Positions 26,711 through 35,497 of a stretch of 54,175 nt of DNA are shown here, piece by piece. Below the pieces are notes generated by a model. That model searched no databases and had not been told where the DNA came from. It saw nothing but the letters and a program-made list of their open reading frames with translations. Positions within the stretch are counted from its first letter, which is position 1. The number at the start of each line of letters is the position of its first letter. Source of the stretch: an uncultured Pelagibacteraceae bacterium (GTDB taxonomy: Bacteria > Pseudomonadota > Alphaproteobacteria > Pelagibacterales > Pelagibacteraceae); contig CACJFS010000008.1 of NCBI GenBank assembly GCA_902592715.1, positions 1 through 54,175 of the forward strand, given 5' to 3'. The position numbers were made by a program, and so were the translations under genes.

Positions 26711-28794
26711 TTAAGTACTTCTCTTTTACCAACATGATTAGCCTGACTTACCTCTCCGTTTGCCTCCATTTGATCAACTATCCTTGCTGCTCTATTATAA
26801 CCAATTTGTAATTTTCTTTGTAAAAATGAGGTAGATGCTTTTCTTTCAGATTTTACAATCTCCAACGCTGTATTGTATAAGTCGTCAAGATTTTCATTAT
26901 CATTCAAATTATTAGCACTTTCTTTTTCATCTACAAAATTAAGAATTTCATCTACATAATTTGGTTCTGCTTGATTCCTTAAAAAATTATTTATTTTTTC
27001 AATTTCTTCTTCTGATACAAATGGTGCATGTGTTCTCGTCATTCTGTTGGCTGAGGTCATATAAAGCATATCCCCTTTACCAAGTAATTGCTCTGCTCCC
27101 TGCTCACCTAGAATTGTTCTACTATCTATCTTGGATGTAACTTGAAATGATATCCTAGTTGGAAAATTAGCTTTTATTGTTCCTGTAATCACATCAACAC
27201 TTGGTCTTTGAGTTGCCATTATAATATGAATTCCCGCAGCTCTTGCCATTTGTGAAAGCTTTTGAATGTAATTCTCTATATCTTTACCGGCAACAAGCAT
27301 TAAATCAGACATTTCATCAACAATAACAACGATATAAGGCATAGAAATTTTATGTTTTTCGTTATAGCCGTCTATGTTCCTTACTCCCACTTTGGTCATT
27401 AGCTTGTATCGATTTTCCATTTCTTTCACTACCCAACCTAAAACTGATGCAGCTTTTTTGGCCTCAGTAATTACTGGGCATAACAAATGTGGAATTCCCT
27501 CATATGTTGATAATTCTAACATTTTAGGATCAATCAATATAAACTTACATTTTTCCGGAGAGTGTTTGTACAAAAGGGATAAAATAATTGTATTAATACA
27601 AACTGATTTACCCGATCCAGTTGTACCAGCTATAAGTAAATGAGGCATACTGCTTAAATCCCCAGTTATTGGTAATCCAGAAATGCTTTTTCCAAGCGCA
27701 ATCGGTAATTTAATATCTTTTTTTTTATAACTAGTATCAGAAATTATTTCACTTAAGAAAACGTTTTCTCTTTGTGGTTTAGGCAATTCAATTCCTATAG
27801 TATTACTTCCAGGTATGGTTGCAATTCTAGCAGACTCGGAGCTAGTATTTCTAGCAATATCCTCTGAAAGATTAATTATTTTCGATACTTTAACACCAGG
27901 GGCAGGTTCAAATTCATACAATGTAACTACAGGACCTTGACTAACTTTTTTAACTTCTCCTTCAACTCCAAAATCTAATAAAATTTTTTCTAAAGTTTTT
28001 TCGTCAGTTTTATTTTCTGTTAAATTTCTGTCTTTTTTTGAGGGAGATTTTAAAAAATCTAATGGAGGTAATTTATATTTTATAATAGTTTTGTCTGTAG
28101 TTTTTATATTTTTGTCAAATGAGAAATTTTCTTGGACTCTAGTTTCGTAATTAATATATTCAGGTTCATCTAATATATTTTCATTATCATTATCAAAAAC
28201 TCTTTTTGTTGGCATTATTTTGGGCTTAGAGAAAATTGCAATTATGAATTTAAAATATTTTAACTTAAAATTTACACTTAGAAGAAAAAATAACAATATT
28301 GTAATTATTAAAATTACATAACTTACTTTATTGTTAAGATTTATTAAATTTATCAAGAAAGTTTCCTCAAGTAAATTACCTACAAATCCATTATTTCCAT
28401 TAATTGTAAGCCAGTATGATTCGGTATGAAAAACTGTAAAAAATAATGTCCCTGTAATTGAATACAGAATTATAAAAAATAAACTTTCAATAATATGTAA
28501 AATTTTTTTTTCAATTATTACTGATAGAGATATAAGAAAAATAGATACTGGCAATAATAATGCGATTAAACCGATTGATTGATATAAAATATCAGAGGCA
28601 TAGCTGCCTTTTGTACCCACTAAGTTTTTTATTTCTGAATTTTCTGGAAAAATAAAATTAGGATCTTCTGGTGAGTAGCTAATTAGTGATGCTAGGAGTA
28701 AAAGAGATAAGCAAAGCAAAGCTAAACCTGTTACCTCAGATAACCTTTTAAATAGAAAACTAACTGTTTTATCTACTAAATTTTTAATTTTCAT
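26707..28794 (-). CDS. ftsK: DNA translocase FtsK
   Basis: FtsK anchors at the septum and pumps DNA toward dif for chromosome dimer resolution. The 695-residue protein has four or more N-terminal membrane helices (about 20-190), a short linker, and the motor with Walker A AGTTGSGKSV, Walker B VVIVDEMSDLM, and ATQRPSVDVITGTIKANFPTRI. The C-terminal gamma winged helix TSFLQRKLQIGYNRAARIVDQME binds KOPS sequences. The linker is much shorter than in E. coli, as usual in small genomes. Confidence 0.96.
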   Translation of the reverse strand: MKIKNLVDKTVSFLFKRLSEVTGLALLCLSLLLLASLISYSPEDPNFIFPENSEIKNLVGTKGSYASDILYQSIGLIALLLPVSIFLISLSVIIEKKILHIIESLFFIILYSITGTLFFTVFHTESYWLTINGNNGFVGNLLEETFLINLINLNNKVSYVILIITILLFFLLSVNFKLKYFKFIIAIFSKPKIMPTKRVFDNDNENILDEPEYINYETRVQENFSFDKNIKTTDKTIIKYKLPPLDFLKSPSKKDRNLTENKTDEKTLEKILLDFGVEGEVKKVSQGPVVTLYEFEPAPGVKVSKIINLSEDIARNTSSESARIATIPGSNTIGIELPKPQRENVFLSEIISDTSYKKKDIKLPIALGKSISGLPITGDLSSMPHLLIAGTTGSGKSVCINTIILSLLYKHSPEKCKFILIDPKMLELSTYEGIPHLLCPVITEAKKAASVLGWVVKEMENRYKLMTKVGVRNIDGYNEKHKISMPYIVVIVDEMSDLMLVAGKDIENYIQKLSQMARAAGIHIIMATQRPSVDVITGTIKANFPTRISFQVTSKIDSRTILGEQGAEQLLGKGDMLYMTSANRMTRTHAPFVSEEEIEKINNFLRNQAEPNYVDEILNFVDEKESANNLNDNENLDDLYNTALEIVKSERKASTSFLQRKLQIGYNRAARIVDQMEANGEVSQANHVGKREVLK

Positions 28795-28857
28795 TTTGTT
28801 ATTAATGATTTGTCACTTTGTATCATTTAATTTTTATTGATAAAATTAAATAATATT

Positions 28858-29919
28858 ATGAAAATTTGTCTTTTAGGAAATAATTTAACAAATTTAGTTT
28901 TAGCAAACATATTACTAAAGAAAAAGATAAATGTTGACATTATCTCTCAAGCTAAATCATCTTTATTAACAAATTCTATTAGAACAATTGCAATTTCAAA
29001 TGAAAATTATAAATTTTTGAAAGAAAATATAAAAGGTCTATCAAGCCTGGGCTGGCCAACAGAAAAAATTAAAATTTATTCAGATAAAAATAAATCGTCT
29101 GAGTTATTTGAGTTCAAAAATAAAAAACAAAATAATTTTTACTTATTAAAATATAGTGCTTTTTTTAACCTAATGAAAAAAAATAAATTTTTAAAAATTA
29201 TTAAACTTAAAACTTATAATTTTAATTATATTAATAAAAGAAATTATAATTTAATTATTAACTCTGAAAAGAATAATCCAATAACTAAAAAATATTTCCA
29301 AAAAAAAATAGAAAAAAACTATAAATCTTTAGCGCATACGGCAATAATAGATCATAAAAAAATTGAAAATAGAATAGCTATTCAAATATTTACCAAAAAT
29401 GGTCCCTTAGCATTTCTTCCTTTGTCCAATAATCAAACTTCAATCGTCTTTTCAAATAATTCAACAAAATCAATGAATAAATCAAGTCTTCTTGCAAAAA
29501 TAAATAGTTATAATCATCAATATAAGATAACTAAAATCAGTGAGGTTGAATCTGTTGATATCAAGTTTTTAGTACTTCGAGAATATATCTTTAAAAATAT
29601 TTTATCTTTTGGAGATTTGATACATAAAGTTCATCCGTTAGCAGGACAAGGGTTTAATATGACTATAAGAGATATTAAATCTTTATCTTATATTTTAGAT
29701 GAAAATATTAAATTAGGAATTGATGATGGTGAAATGATTGCTAAAAAATTTCAAGAAAATAATAAACATTTAAATTTCATGTTTGGATTAGGAATAGATA
29801 CTATTAACTCCTTTTTCGAACTTGACGCTAAGTTAAAAAATAATTTATCAGAACCTATTTTTAAAGTTTTAAAAGGTAATAAATTTTTGAACAAATATGC
29901 AACATTTTTATCCAATTAG
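28858..29919 (+). CDS. UbiH/UbiF-type flavin hydroxylase, degenerate
   Basis: Probably a ubiquinone-biosynthesis FAD monooxygenase relative, 353 residues. The best evidence is the C-terminal motif FGDLIHKVHPLAGQGFNMTIRDIKSL (GD plus HPxAGQG-N), a clear UbiH signature. The N-terminal Rossmann loop KICLLGNNLTNLVLANILL lacks the second and third glycines of GxGxxG, and the middle DG motif that usually contacts FAD is not visible. The ATG at 28858 is preferred over an upstream TTG at 28837. It may be a fast-evolving hydroxylase or one with altered cofactor binding. Confidence 0.7.
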   Translation: MKICLLGNNLTNLVLANILLKKKINVDIISQAKSSLLTNSIRTIAISNENYKFLKENIKGLSSLGWPTEKIKIYSDKNKSSELFEFKNKKQNNFYLLKYSAFFNLMKKNKFLKIIKLKTYNFNYINKRNYNLIINSEKNNPITKKYFQKKIEKNYKSLAHTAIIDHKKIENRIAIQIFTKNGPLAFLPLSNNQTSIVFSNNSTKSMNKSSLLAKINSYNHQYKITKISEVESVDIKFLVLREYIFKNILSFGDLIHKVHPLAGQGFNMTIRDIKSLSYILDENIKLGIDDGEMIAKKFQENNKHLNFMFGLGIDTINSFFELDAKLKNNLSEPIFKVLKGNKFLNKYATFLSN

Positions 29920-29926
29920 CTTTTAT

Positions 29927-30568
29927 TTATTGTAAAGTTTTATTATTAAAATTATCTAAAATATAAGTATTTAAAATTTGTTCTAATTTTTGTTTTCTTA
30001 AGCTTAAATCTATACTTTCAAGTAAAACTTGTTTTTCTTCTAATGAAAATGGTGATGCCATAGATAGAGTATTAATCGTTTGATCCAAATTTTGTTTTTC
30101 AATTTCCTTCCAATTTATTTCATAACCTTGTTTTTGAAACAGACTTTTTAAATTTTTAAATATTAGCTCTAAGTCAGTAAATTTTACTTCATGGCTTTTT
30201 TCTTTTAGATCACTAGAGTAATCATCATATTTTACTGAACATTCTCTATAAAGATTATCATTTTTTATTTCATCCAATATCTTAAATCTACATATTCCAT
30301 TCAGAATAATCAGATATCTTCCATCGTCAGTTTCATTAAAACTTGTAATTTTTCCTGCACAACCAACACTGTGTAAATCAGGTTTTCTCAAATCACCTGT
30401 CTTTTTGGGCTGTATCATGCCTATAATCCTGTTACTTTTCATGCTTTTATCTATCATTTTGATATATCTTGGTTCAAATATATTTAAGGGGACAGTAGTA
30501 CGAGGAAAAATTATAAAATTGGATAATGGAAATACTGGTAAAATATTTGGAAGATCTTCTTTTTTCAT
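29927..30568 (-). CDS. Lon-substrate-domain (LonN/ASRC) protein
   Basis: A 213-residue stand-alone Lon N-terminal (substrate-binding) domain protein without ATPase or protease parts. LPVFPLSNFIIFPRTTVPLNIFEPRYIKMIDKSM at the start, IGMIQPK, VGCAGKITSF and GRYLIILNGICRFKI are the family's conserved stretches. Function is unknown; such proteins are conserved in alphaproteobacteria. The ATG at 30568 is chosen over an upstream TTG at 30604, which would overlap the divergent TPR-sulfotransferase gene. Confidence 0.85.
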   Translation of the reverse strand: MKKEDLPNILPVFPLSNFIIFPRTTVPLNIFEPRYIKMIDKSMKSNRIIGMIQPKKTGDLRKPDLHSVGCAGKITSFNETDDGRYLIILNGICRFKILDEIKNDNLYRECSVKYDDYSSDLKEKSHEVKFTDLELIFKNLKSLFQKQGYEINWKEIEKQNLDQTINTLSMASPFSLEEKQVLLESIDLSLRKQKLEQILNTYILDNFNNKTLQ

Positions 30569-30594
30569 AATATTTAAAATATAACAATTAGTAA

Positions 30595-32238
30595 ATGAAT
30601 TCAAATTTTTTTGATAAAAAAAAACAAAAAATTTTACACTTATTCAAAGAAAAAAAATATGTAGATGTTATTAAAATTGGAAAAAGTTTACTTAAAATAA
30701 AATCAAACGATAAACAAGTAATTTACTTATTAGGTTTAAGTTCTATATATTGCAAAAATCTATTAGAGGCTAAAAAATACTTTGAAAATTTATTAATTCT
30801 AAAAAAAACACATGAAATATACTATACTTATGGCAATATACTTAAGAATTTAGAAAAATATTCCGAAGCAGCTATTTCATTTGAAAAAGCAATTGATTTA
30901 AATCCAAACTTCTCAGAAGCCTATAATAATTTAGGTAATACTAGGAAGTTTTTAGACGAACCAGATCAAGCAATAGAATGTTTTAAAAGGGCTATTAAAT
31001 TAAAGGAAAATAATTTAGAAGCACTTTTCAATCTAGCTCGCATATATCAAGAAAATAATAAGTTTGAAGATCTTATTTTGGTATACAAAAAATTATTAAA
31101 TTTTGACAAAAACCATATAAAAACTCTTTATAACTTGGGATCAGCCCATCTTTTTTTGGGTAACATTACAGAAGGTAAAAAATATTTTGAGAAAGTGCTG
31201 GAACTTGATGAGTATAATGTCCCTAGTTTTAGAAATTATGTAAATATTACAAAGATAGACAAAGACAACAAACTATTTAAGCAATTTCTAAATGTAAACT
31301 TTGATGAATTAAACGATCAAGATAAAATTTTAATTTTTGATGCGTTGAGTAAATGTTATTTTGATCAAGATAATAATGAATTAGGTTTTAATTTCCTCAC
31401 AAAATCTAATTTTATTAAGAAAGAAAAAACGAAATTTTCTCTCGTAAGTCAAAAAGATAAATATGAAAATATTAAAGACTTCTTTTCAGATAAAGCAAAC
31501 TTAAATTTAAAATTTAATGATCAAATTAAAAGCAAACCACTTTTTATACTAGGTATGCCAAGGTCAGGTACTTCTTTATTAGAGCAAATTCTATCAACTC
31601 ATTCTAAAATTCATGGTGCTGGTGAACTTAATTACATTGAAAAAATTATAAATCAGTTAGGATTAAAAAAAAAAAATGATTTAAAAAATTATTTTACTGA
31701 AATCAGAGATTACTATTATAAAAATTTAAAAAGAATTTCTAATAAAGCGTACATTATAGATAAAACTCCACTTAATTGCAGGTGGATAGGTTTTATTATA
31801 AACGCCTTTCCTGAGGCTAAAATTATTCACATAGAGAGAAATCCTATGGCAGTATGTTGGTCAAATTATAAAACACTTTTTGTTGATAGTGGTTTAGATT
31901 TTAGTCTAAGTCAGGAAGATATGGCCAAATATTATGTTATGTATAATGATTTAATGTCATTTTGGGTTAAAAAATTTAAGAGTCAAATAATCAATATTCA
32001 ATATGAAGATTTTGTTCAAAATTTTGAAGTTCAAACTAAAAATATTCTTCTAGAAATAAATTTAAATTGGGAGGATGATTTAAGAAACTATGAAAAAACT
32101 AACCGTGCCGTTAGAACTGCTTCTTTTCAACAAGTTAGAGGTAAAATTAAAAAAAATACTTCCAAACAATGGGAAAAATATAGCGACTACTTGAAACCAA
32201 TGCAAAAAATTTTAAAAAATAATCAGATTAAATTTTAA
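30595..32238 (+). CDS. TPR-repeat sulfotransferase
   Basis: A two-part protein of 547 residues. The first half has several TPR units, for example FSEAYNNLGNTRKFLDEPDQAIECFKRAIKL (about 107-136). The second half is a sulfotransferase domain: LFILGMPRSGTSLLEQILS (about 316-333) is the PAPS 5'-phosphosulfate loop and IIHIERNPMAVCWSNY the 3'-phosphate motif. No signal peptide is visible. Similar TPR-sulfotransferases modify proteins or glycans, but the acceptor here is unknown. A second protein of the same design lies at 43468-45012, and a TPR-only gene follows after the tRNA. Confidence 0.85.
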   Translation: MNSNFFDKKKQKILHLFKEKKYVDVIKIGKSLLKIKSNDKQVIYLLGLSSIYCKNLLEAKKYFENLLILKKTHEIYYTYGNILKNLEKYSEAAISFEKAIDLNPNFSEAYNNLGNTRKFLDEPDQAIECFKRAIKLKENNLEALFNLARIYQENNKFEDLILVYKKLLNFDKNHIKTLYNLGSAHLFLGNITEGKKYFEKVLELDEYNVPSFRNYVNITKIDKDNKLFKQFLNVNFDELNDQDKILIFDALSKCYFDQDNNELGFNFLTKSNFIKKEKTKFSLVSQKDKYENIKDFFSDKANLNLKFNDQIKSKPLFILGMPRSGTSLLEQILSTHSKIHGAGELNYIEKIINQLGLKKKNDLKNYFTEIRDYYYKNLKRISNKAYIIDKTPLNCRWIGFIINAFPEAKIIHIERNPMAVCWSNYKTLFVDSGLDFSLSQEDMAKYYVMYNDLMSFWVKKFKSQIINIQYEDFVQNFEVQTKNILLEINLNWEDDLRNYEKTNRAVRTASFQQVRGKIKKNTSKQWEKYSDYLKPMQKILKNNQIKF

Positions 32239-32253
32239 CGTCCTTTATATTTC

Positions 32254-32282
32254 TTGCAATTCAAAAACTCGCTAATTATAAT
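32254..32282 (+). promoter_or_regulatory. promoter of the tRNA-Gly gene
   Basis: TTGCAA at 32254-32259 and a perfect TATAAT at 32277-32282 are separated by 17 bases. The expected start point, about 7 bases on, is just before the tRNA at 32294. Position and match make this the best promoter in the window. Confidence 0.7.
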
Positions 32283-32293
32283 AACTTCAACAG

Positions 32294-32368
32294 GCGGGCA
32301 TAGCTCAGTGGTAGAGCGTCTCGTTGCCAACGAGAAGGTCGTGGGTTCGAGTCCCATTGCCCGCTCCA
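32294..32368 (+). tRNA. tRNA-Gly(GCC)
   Basis: The acceptor stem GCGGGCA pairs with TGCCCGC, the D arm is GCTCAGTGGTAGAGC, the anticodon arm TCTCG-TTGCCAA-CGAGA exposes GCC, and the T arm is GTGGG-TTCGAGT-CCCAT. The discriminator is T, as in bacterial glycine tRNAs, and CCA is encoded at 32366-32368. It reads the codons GGC and GGU. Confidence 0.97.
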
Positions 32369-32431
32369 ATTTTGATCTATGTTTATTAGAATTGTTGTTC
32401 ACCTCTCAAAAATATTAAAAGTGGTCGTAAT

Positions 32432-33556
32432 ATGAATACATTAAATAAAAAAATAGAGTTAGACCAACTAAATAAAATTATAATTAGCTATAATACAAAG
32501 TCACTTAAAGAAACTTTAATTCATGCTAACTATAGTAGATCTTTGCTTCCTAATTTAAATAATATTCCTCAATTTCATAATATTGTTGGATTAATTAATT
32601 TTAGATTAAATGATTTAAATCAGGCGATGATTCATTTTAAGTTAGCTATTAAAATAAATCCAAATTTTCACACAGCCTATTATAATTTAGGATTAGTTTA
32701 TTTTAATACTAAAGATTTAAATAAATCATATGATTTCCTCCTAGAAGCCTTAAACATAAAAAAAGACTATAAGCTTGCAAGAGATAAATTTATTGAATTA
32801 TTATCTTTCTATAAACCTGATCATAATTCAAAAAATAAAATATTTAAGTTAAACGAAAAAATTATAAAAATTCCAAGTAATATAGATTTTACAAGTAAAA
32901 TAACTGATAAAAACATTATTGATTACTTTAAAAAATGCAAAGAAATTGTATTAAAAGACTTAAATGATATTTCATATAATAAAGTTCAAATATTTAGAAA
33001 AAAATCAATCTTTCTTAATTGTGAAAGGCATAAGGCAATTTTTTTCAAATATAATTCAATACCAGAATTTTGTTTTGGGTGTTTCAAAGTAGTTATAGAA
33101 ACTAAAAGTTTTTTTGATCTATTGAAAGTCTCTTTGATGTTCGATCAAATCGATTTTTTTGATAAATTCAATCGAAAAAATATGATTGATAAAAAAACAA
33201 ATAAAGATGTATTTAAAAGTATAATTTATTGTACAAGTTTAGAAGAAGTTCTAGATGTTGAAAAAAAAACGAACAAACTTTTTCAAACATTATTAGATGA
33301 TTTTACGATTGAAAGTAAGAGGGGTTGTCACGAATATGCAATAGAATATCCAAATTATAAAAAAATATATAATGACCATTCTAAAATGATGAGTTTTCCA
33401 GACAAGTGGCTAAATAATGAAAAAAAATTCGACTCAGAAAATTATAAGGAAGGTATTCAAGAAAAAGTATTCGTTCATGATACTAAAAAAGGTATCTCAT
33501 TACACGAATTTCTTGTTATAAATAATTGGTTTAAAGATCAAAAATTATCACTTTAA
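32432..33556 (+). CDS. TPR protein with C-terminal Cys/His cluster, function unknown
   Basis: I do not recognise this 374-residue protein as a named family. Residues about 45-115 form two TPR units (FHNIVGLINFRLNDLNQAMIHFKLAIKINPN and the next repeat). The C-terminal half holds a Cys/His constellation, C197-x2-H200-x13-C214-x2-C217, which has zinc-knuckle spacing, and a second RGCHEYAIEYPNYKKI segment at 297-312. There is no signal peptide or membrane segment. It lies between tRNA-Gly and a pterin dehydratase gene and downstream of a TPR-sulfotransferase. A metal-bound or redox domain is plausible but is inference. Confidence 0.7.
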   Translation: MNTLNKKIELDQLNKIIISYNTKSLKETLIHANYSRSLLPNLNNIPQFHNIVGLINFRLNDLNQAMIHFKLAIKINPNFHTAYYNLGLVYFNTKDLNKSYDFLLEALNIKKDYKLARDKFIELLSFYKPDHNSKNKIFKLNEKIIKIPSNIDFTSKITDKNIIDYFKKCKEIVLKDLNDISYNKVQIFRKKSIFLNCERHKAIFFKYNSIPEFCFGCFKVVIETKSFFDLLKVSLMFDQIDFFDKFNRKNMIDKKTNKDVFKSIIYCTSLEEVLDVEKKTNKLFQTLLDDFTIESKRGCHEYAIEYPNYKKIYNDHSKMMSFPDKWLNNEKKFDSENYKEGIQEKVFVHDTKKGISLHEFLVINNWFKDQKLSL

Positions 33557-33610
33557 TTAGTGGACTATCTGCCGCTTGCATTTACTAAATCAAATATTAA
33601 AAATACAAAT

Positions 33611-33946
33611 ATGACTGATTTAGCTGATAAAAAATGTATTCCTTGTGAAGGTGGAATACCGAGCTTTAATTTAGAAGAAATTCATAAATATCTTAAGAAA
33701 GTTGACGGTTGGGATGTCGAATCAAAAGATAAAAAAGATTACTATATAATTAAAAATTTTGATTTTAATAATTTTTTAGAAAGTCAAAAATTTGTAAATA
33801 AAGTTGGAGAGATTGCCGAACAAGAAGGACATCATCCTGATATCTGGTTTGGTTGGGGATATGCAAAAGTTAAAATACAAACACACGCTATTAATGGATT
33901 GCATGAGAGTGACTTTGTTCTTGCTGCAAAAATTGATAAAATTTAA
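33611..33946 (+). CDS. phhB: pterin-4a-carbinolamine dehydratase
   Basis: This enzyme dehydrates 4a-hydroxytetrahydrobiopterin, supporting aromatic amino acid hydroxylases; stand-alone copies also act in other pterin reactions. The 111-residue protein has CIPCEGGIPSF at the N-terminus, GWDVE, and the active-site GEIAEQEGHHPDIWFGWGYAKVKIQTHAINGLHESDF with the conserved EGHHP histidines. An open frame reaches a GTG at 33560, but the ATG at 33611 matches family starts. Convergent with purH. Confidence 0.9.
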   Translation: MTDLADKKCIPCEGGIPSFNLEEIHKYLKKVDGWDVESKDKKDYYIIKNFDFNNFLESQKFVNKVGEIAEQEGHHPDIWFGWGYAKVKIQTHAINGLHESDFVLAAKIDKI

Positions 33947-33952
33947 TAAGCC

Positions 33953-35497
33953 TTAATGCTTAAAATGTCTGGTTTTTGAAAATACCAGAATAATGCCCAA
34001 TCTATCTGCAAATTTAATAATTTCTTTATCACGAATAGATCCCGAAGGTTGAATTATTGCGTTTACTCCATTTTGAACTAAAGTTTCAATTCCATCCACA
34101 AAAGGAAAAAATGCATCTGATGCTCCTATAATTATATCGTTTTCACTAATTTTTTGGAATTTTTTCATTTTATCTATTGCTATTTTACAACTATCCAATC
34201 TACTTGGTTGACCCGATCCTATCCCAATAGTGGAACCATTTCTTGTTAAAACAATTGCATTAGATTTTACATTTTTACACACATTAAAAGCAAATATCAG
34301 TTCATCTAAAATTTTTTTACTTGGTTTAATTTTGGATACAACTGTAAAATTTTTTTTAGTAAATATTTTGTTATCCGAAGTTTGGAGTAGTAAAGTTTCA
34401 AAGTTACTTGTTATATTAATCATGTTATGTTCTCTTAACTTTGATGCATCAATTAATCTTAAATTTTTCTTCTTTTTTAGAATTTTTAGAGAGTCTTTAT
34501 CAAAACCAAGTCCAATTATGACCTCAAAAAACATTTTATTTAATTCCAGAGATATTTTTTTATTTAACTTAAAATTACATGAAACAATTCCCCCAAATGC
34601 ACTGATAGGATCACATGATAGAGCCTCTTTGTAACTATTTATTTTGCTACTATTAATTGAAACGCCACATGGATTTGCATGTTTAATAATTACAGTTCCT
34701 GTATTTTTTGGAAGCGTTTGTGAAATATTTAAAGCTGAATAAATATCATTATAATTATTATAACTTAACTTTTTTCCACTTAACTGTGATATTTTTAAAT
34801 TATTATTTTTGCTATAAATCGCTGATTGTTGATGAGGGTTTTCGCCATATCTCAATACCTCAACCAAATTTCCATGAATAGTTTTTCTTTGAGAAAAAAG
34901 GTTTTTATTTTCACTATTTAAGTATTCTGAAATGACGGAATCATAGTATGCAGTTAAATTGAATGCCTCTTGAGACAGCTTTTTTCTAAATTCCAAACTT
35001 GTGGAACCTTTATTTTTTTCAAAATCTTTTATAAATTCTTTGTATTGATTTGAAGAAGTTAACACGGTTGTACTTTTATAATTTTTAGCTGCTGCTCTCA
35101 CAAGAGTTGGGCCTCCAATATCTATATTTTCAATGAGTTTGATATGATTTTTTGTATTTTTTAATATTTTTTCAAATGGATAAAAATTAACTATGACTAA
35201 ATCTATTTCATCATAATCATTTTTTTTAAGTTCTTCCTTGTGCTTTTTATTTTCTCTCTTACTTAAAATTCCCGCATACAACTTTGGATGAAGTGTTTTA
35301 ACTCTTCCATCTAAAATCTCATCAGAATTAGTATAGTCTGATACCTCTATACATTTGTATCCTAATTTCTTAATTTCTTTAGATGTTCCCCCTGAACTTA
35401 TGACATCAACTTTGTATTTTTTAAGTGTTTTCAAAATTAACTTAATTTCTGATTTATCAGTGAGAGATAAAATTGCCTTTTTAATTTTTTTACTCAT
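33953..35497 (-). CDS. purH: bifunctional AICAR formyltransferase/IMP cyclohydrolase
   Basis: PurH performs the last two steps of IMP synthesis. The N-terminal cyclohydrolase domain has KAILSLTDKSEI and SSGGTSKEI and the DEILDGRVKTLHPKLYAGIL motif; the formyltransferase domain has LRYGENPHQQSAIY, KHANPCGVS and the C-terminal DAFFPFVDGIE and QPSGSIRDKEI. The ATG at 35497 overlaps the heparinase-like stop as ATGA and gives 514 residues; another ATG six codons upstream (35515) is possible. AICAR from the histidine pathway is one of its substrates. Confidence 0.95.
   Translation of the reverse strand: MSKKIKKAILSLTDKSEIKLILKTLKKYKVDVISSGGTSKEIKKLGYKCIEVSDYTNSDEILDGRVKTLHPKLYAGILSKRENKKHKEELKKNDYDEIDLVIVNFYPFEKILKNTKNHIKLIENIDIGGPTLVRAAAKNYKSTTVLTSSNQYKEFIKDFEKNKGSTSLEFRKKLSQEAFNLTAYYDSVISEYLNSENKNLFSQRKTIHGNLVEVLRYGENPHQQSAIYSKNNNLKISQLSGKKLSYNNYNDIYSALNISQTLPKNTGTVIIKHANPCGVSINSSKINSYKEALSCDPISAFGGIVSCNFKLNKKISLELNKMFFEVIIGLGFDKDSLKILKKKKNLRLIDASKLREHNMINITSNFETLLLQTSDNKIFTKKNFTVVSKIKPSKKILDELIFAFNVCKNVKSNAIVLTRNGSTIGIGSGQPSRLDSCKIAIDKMKKFQKISENDIIIGASDAFFPFVDGIETLVQNGVNAIIQPSGSIRDKEIIKFADRLGIILVFSKTRHFKH

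Noticed and set aside
33560..33610. GTG-started extension of the pterin dehydratase.
   Set aside because: The extra 17 residues are unlike the family, whereas the ATG at 33611 starts a typical N-terminus.
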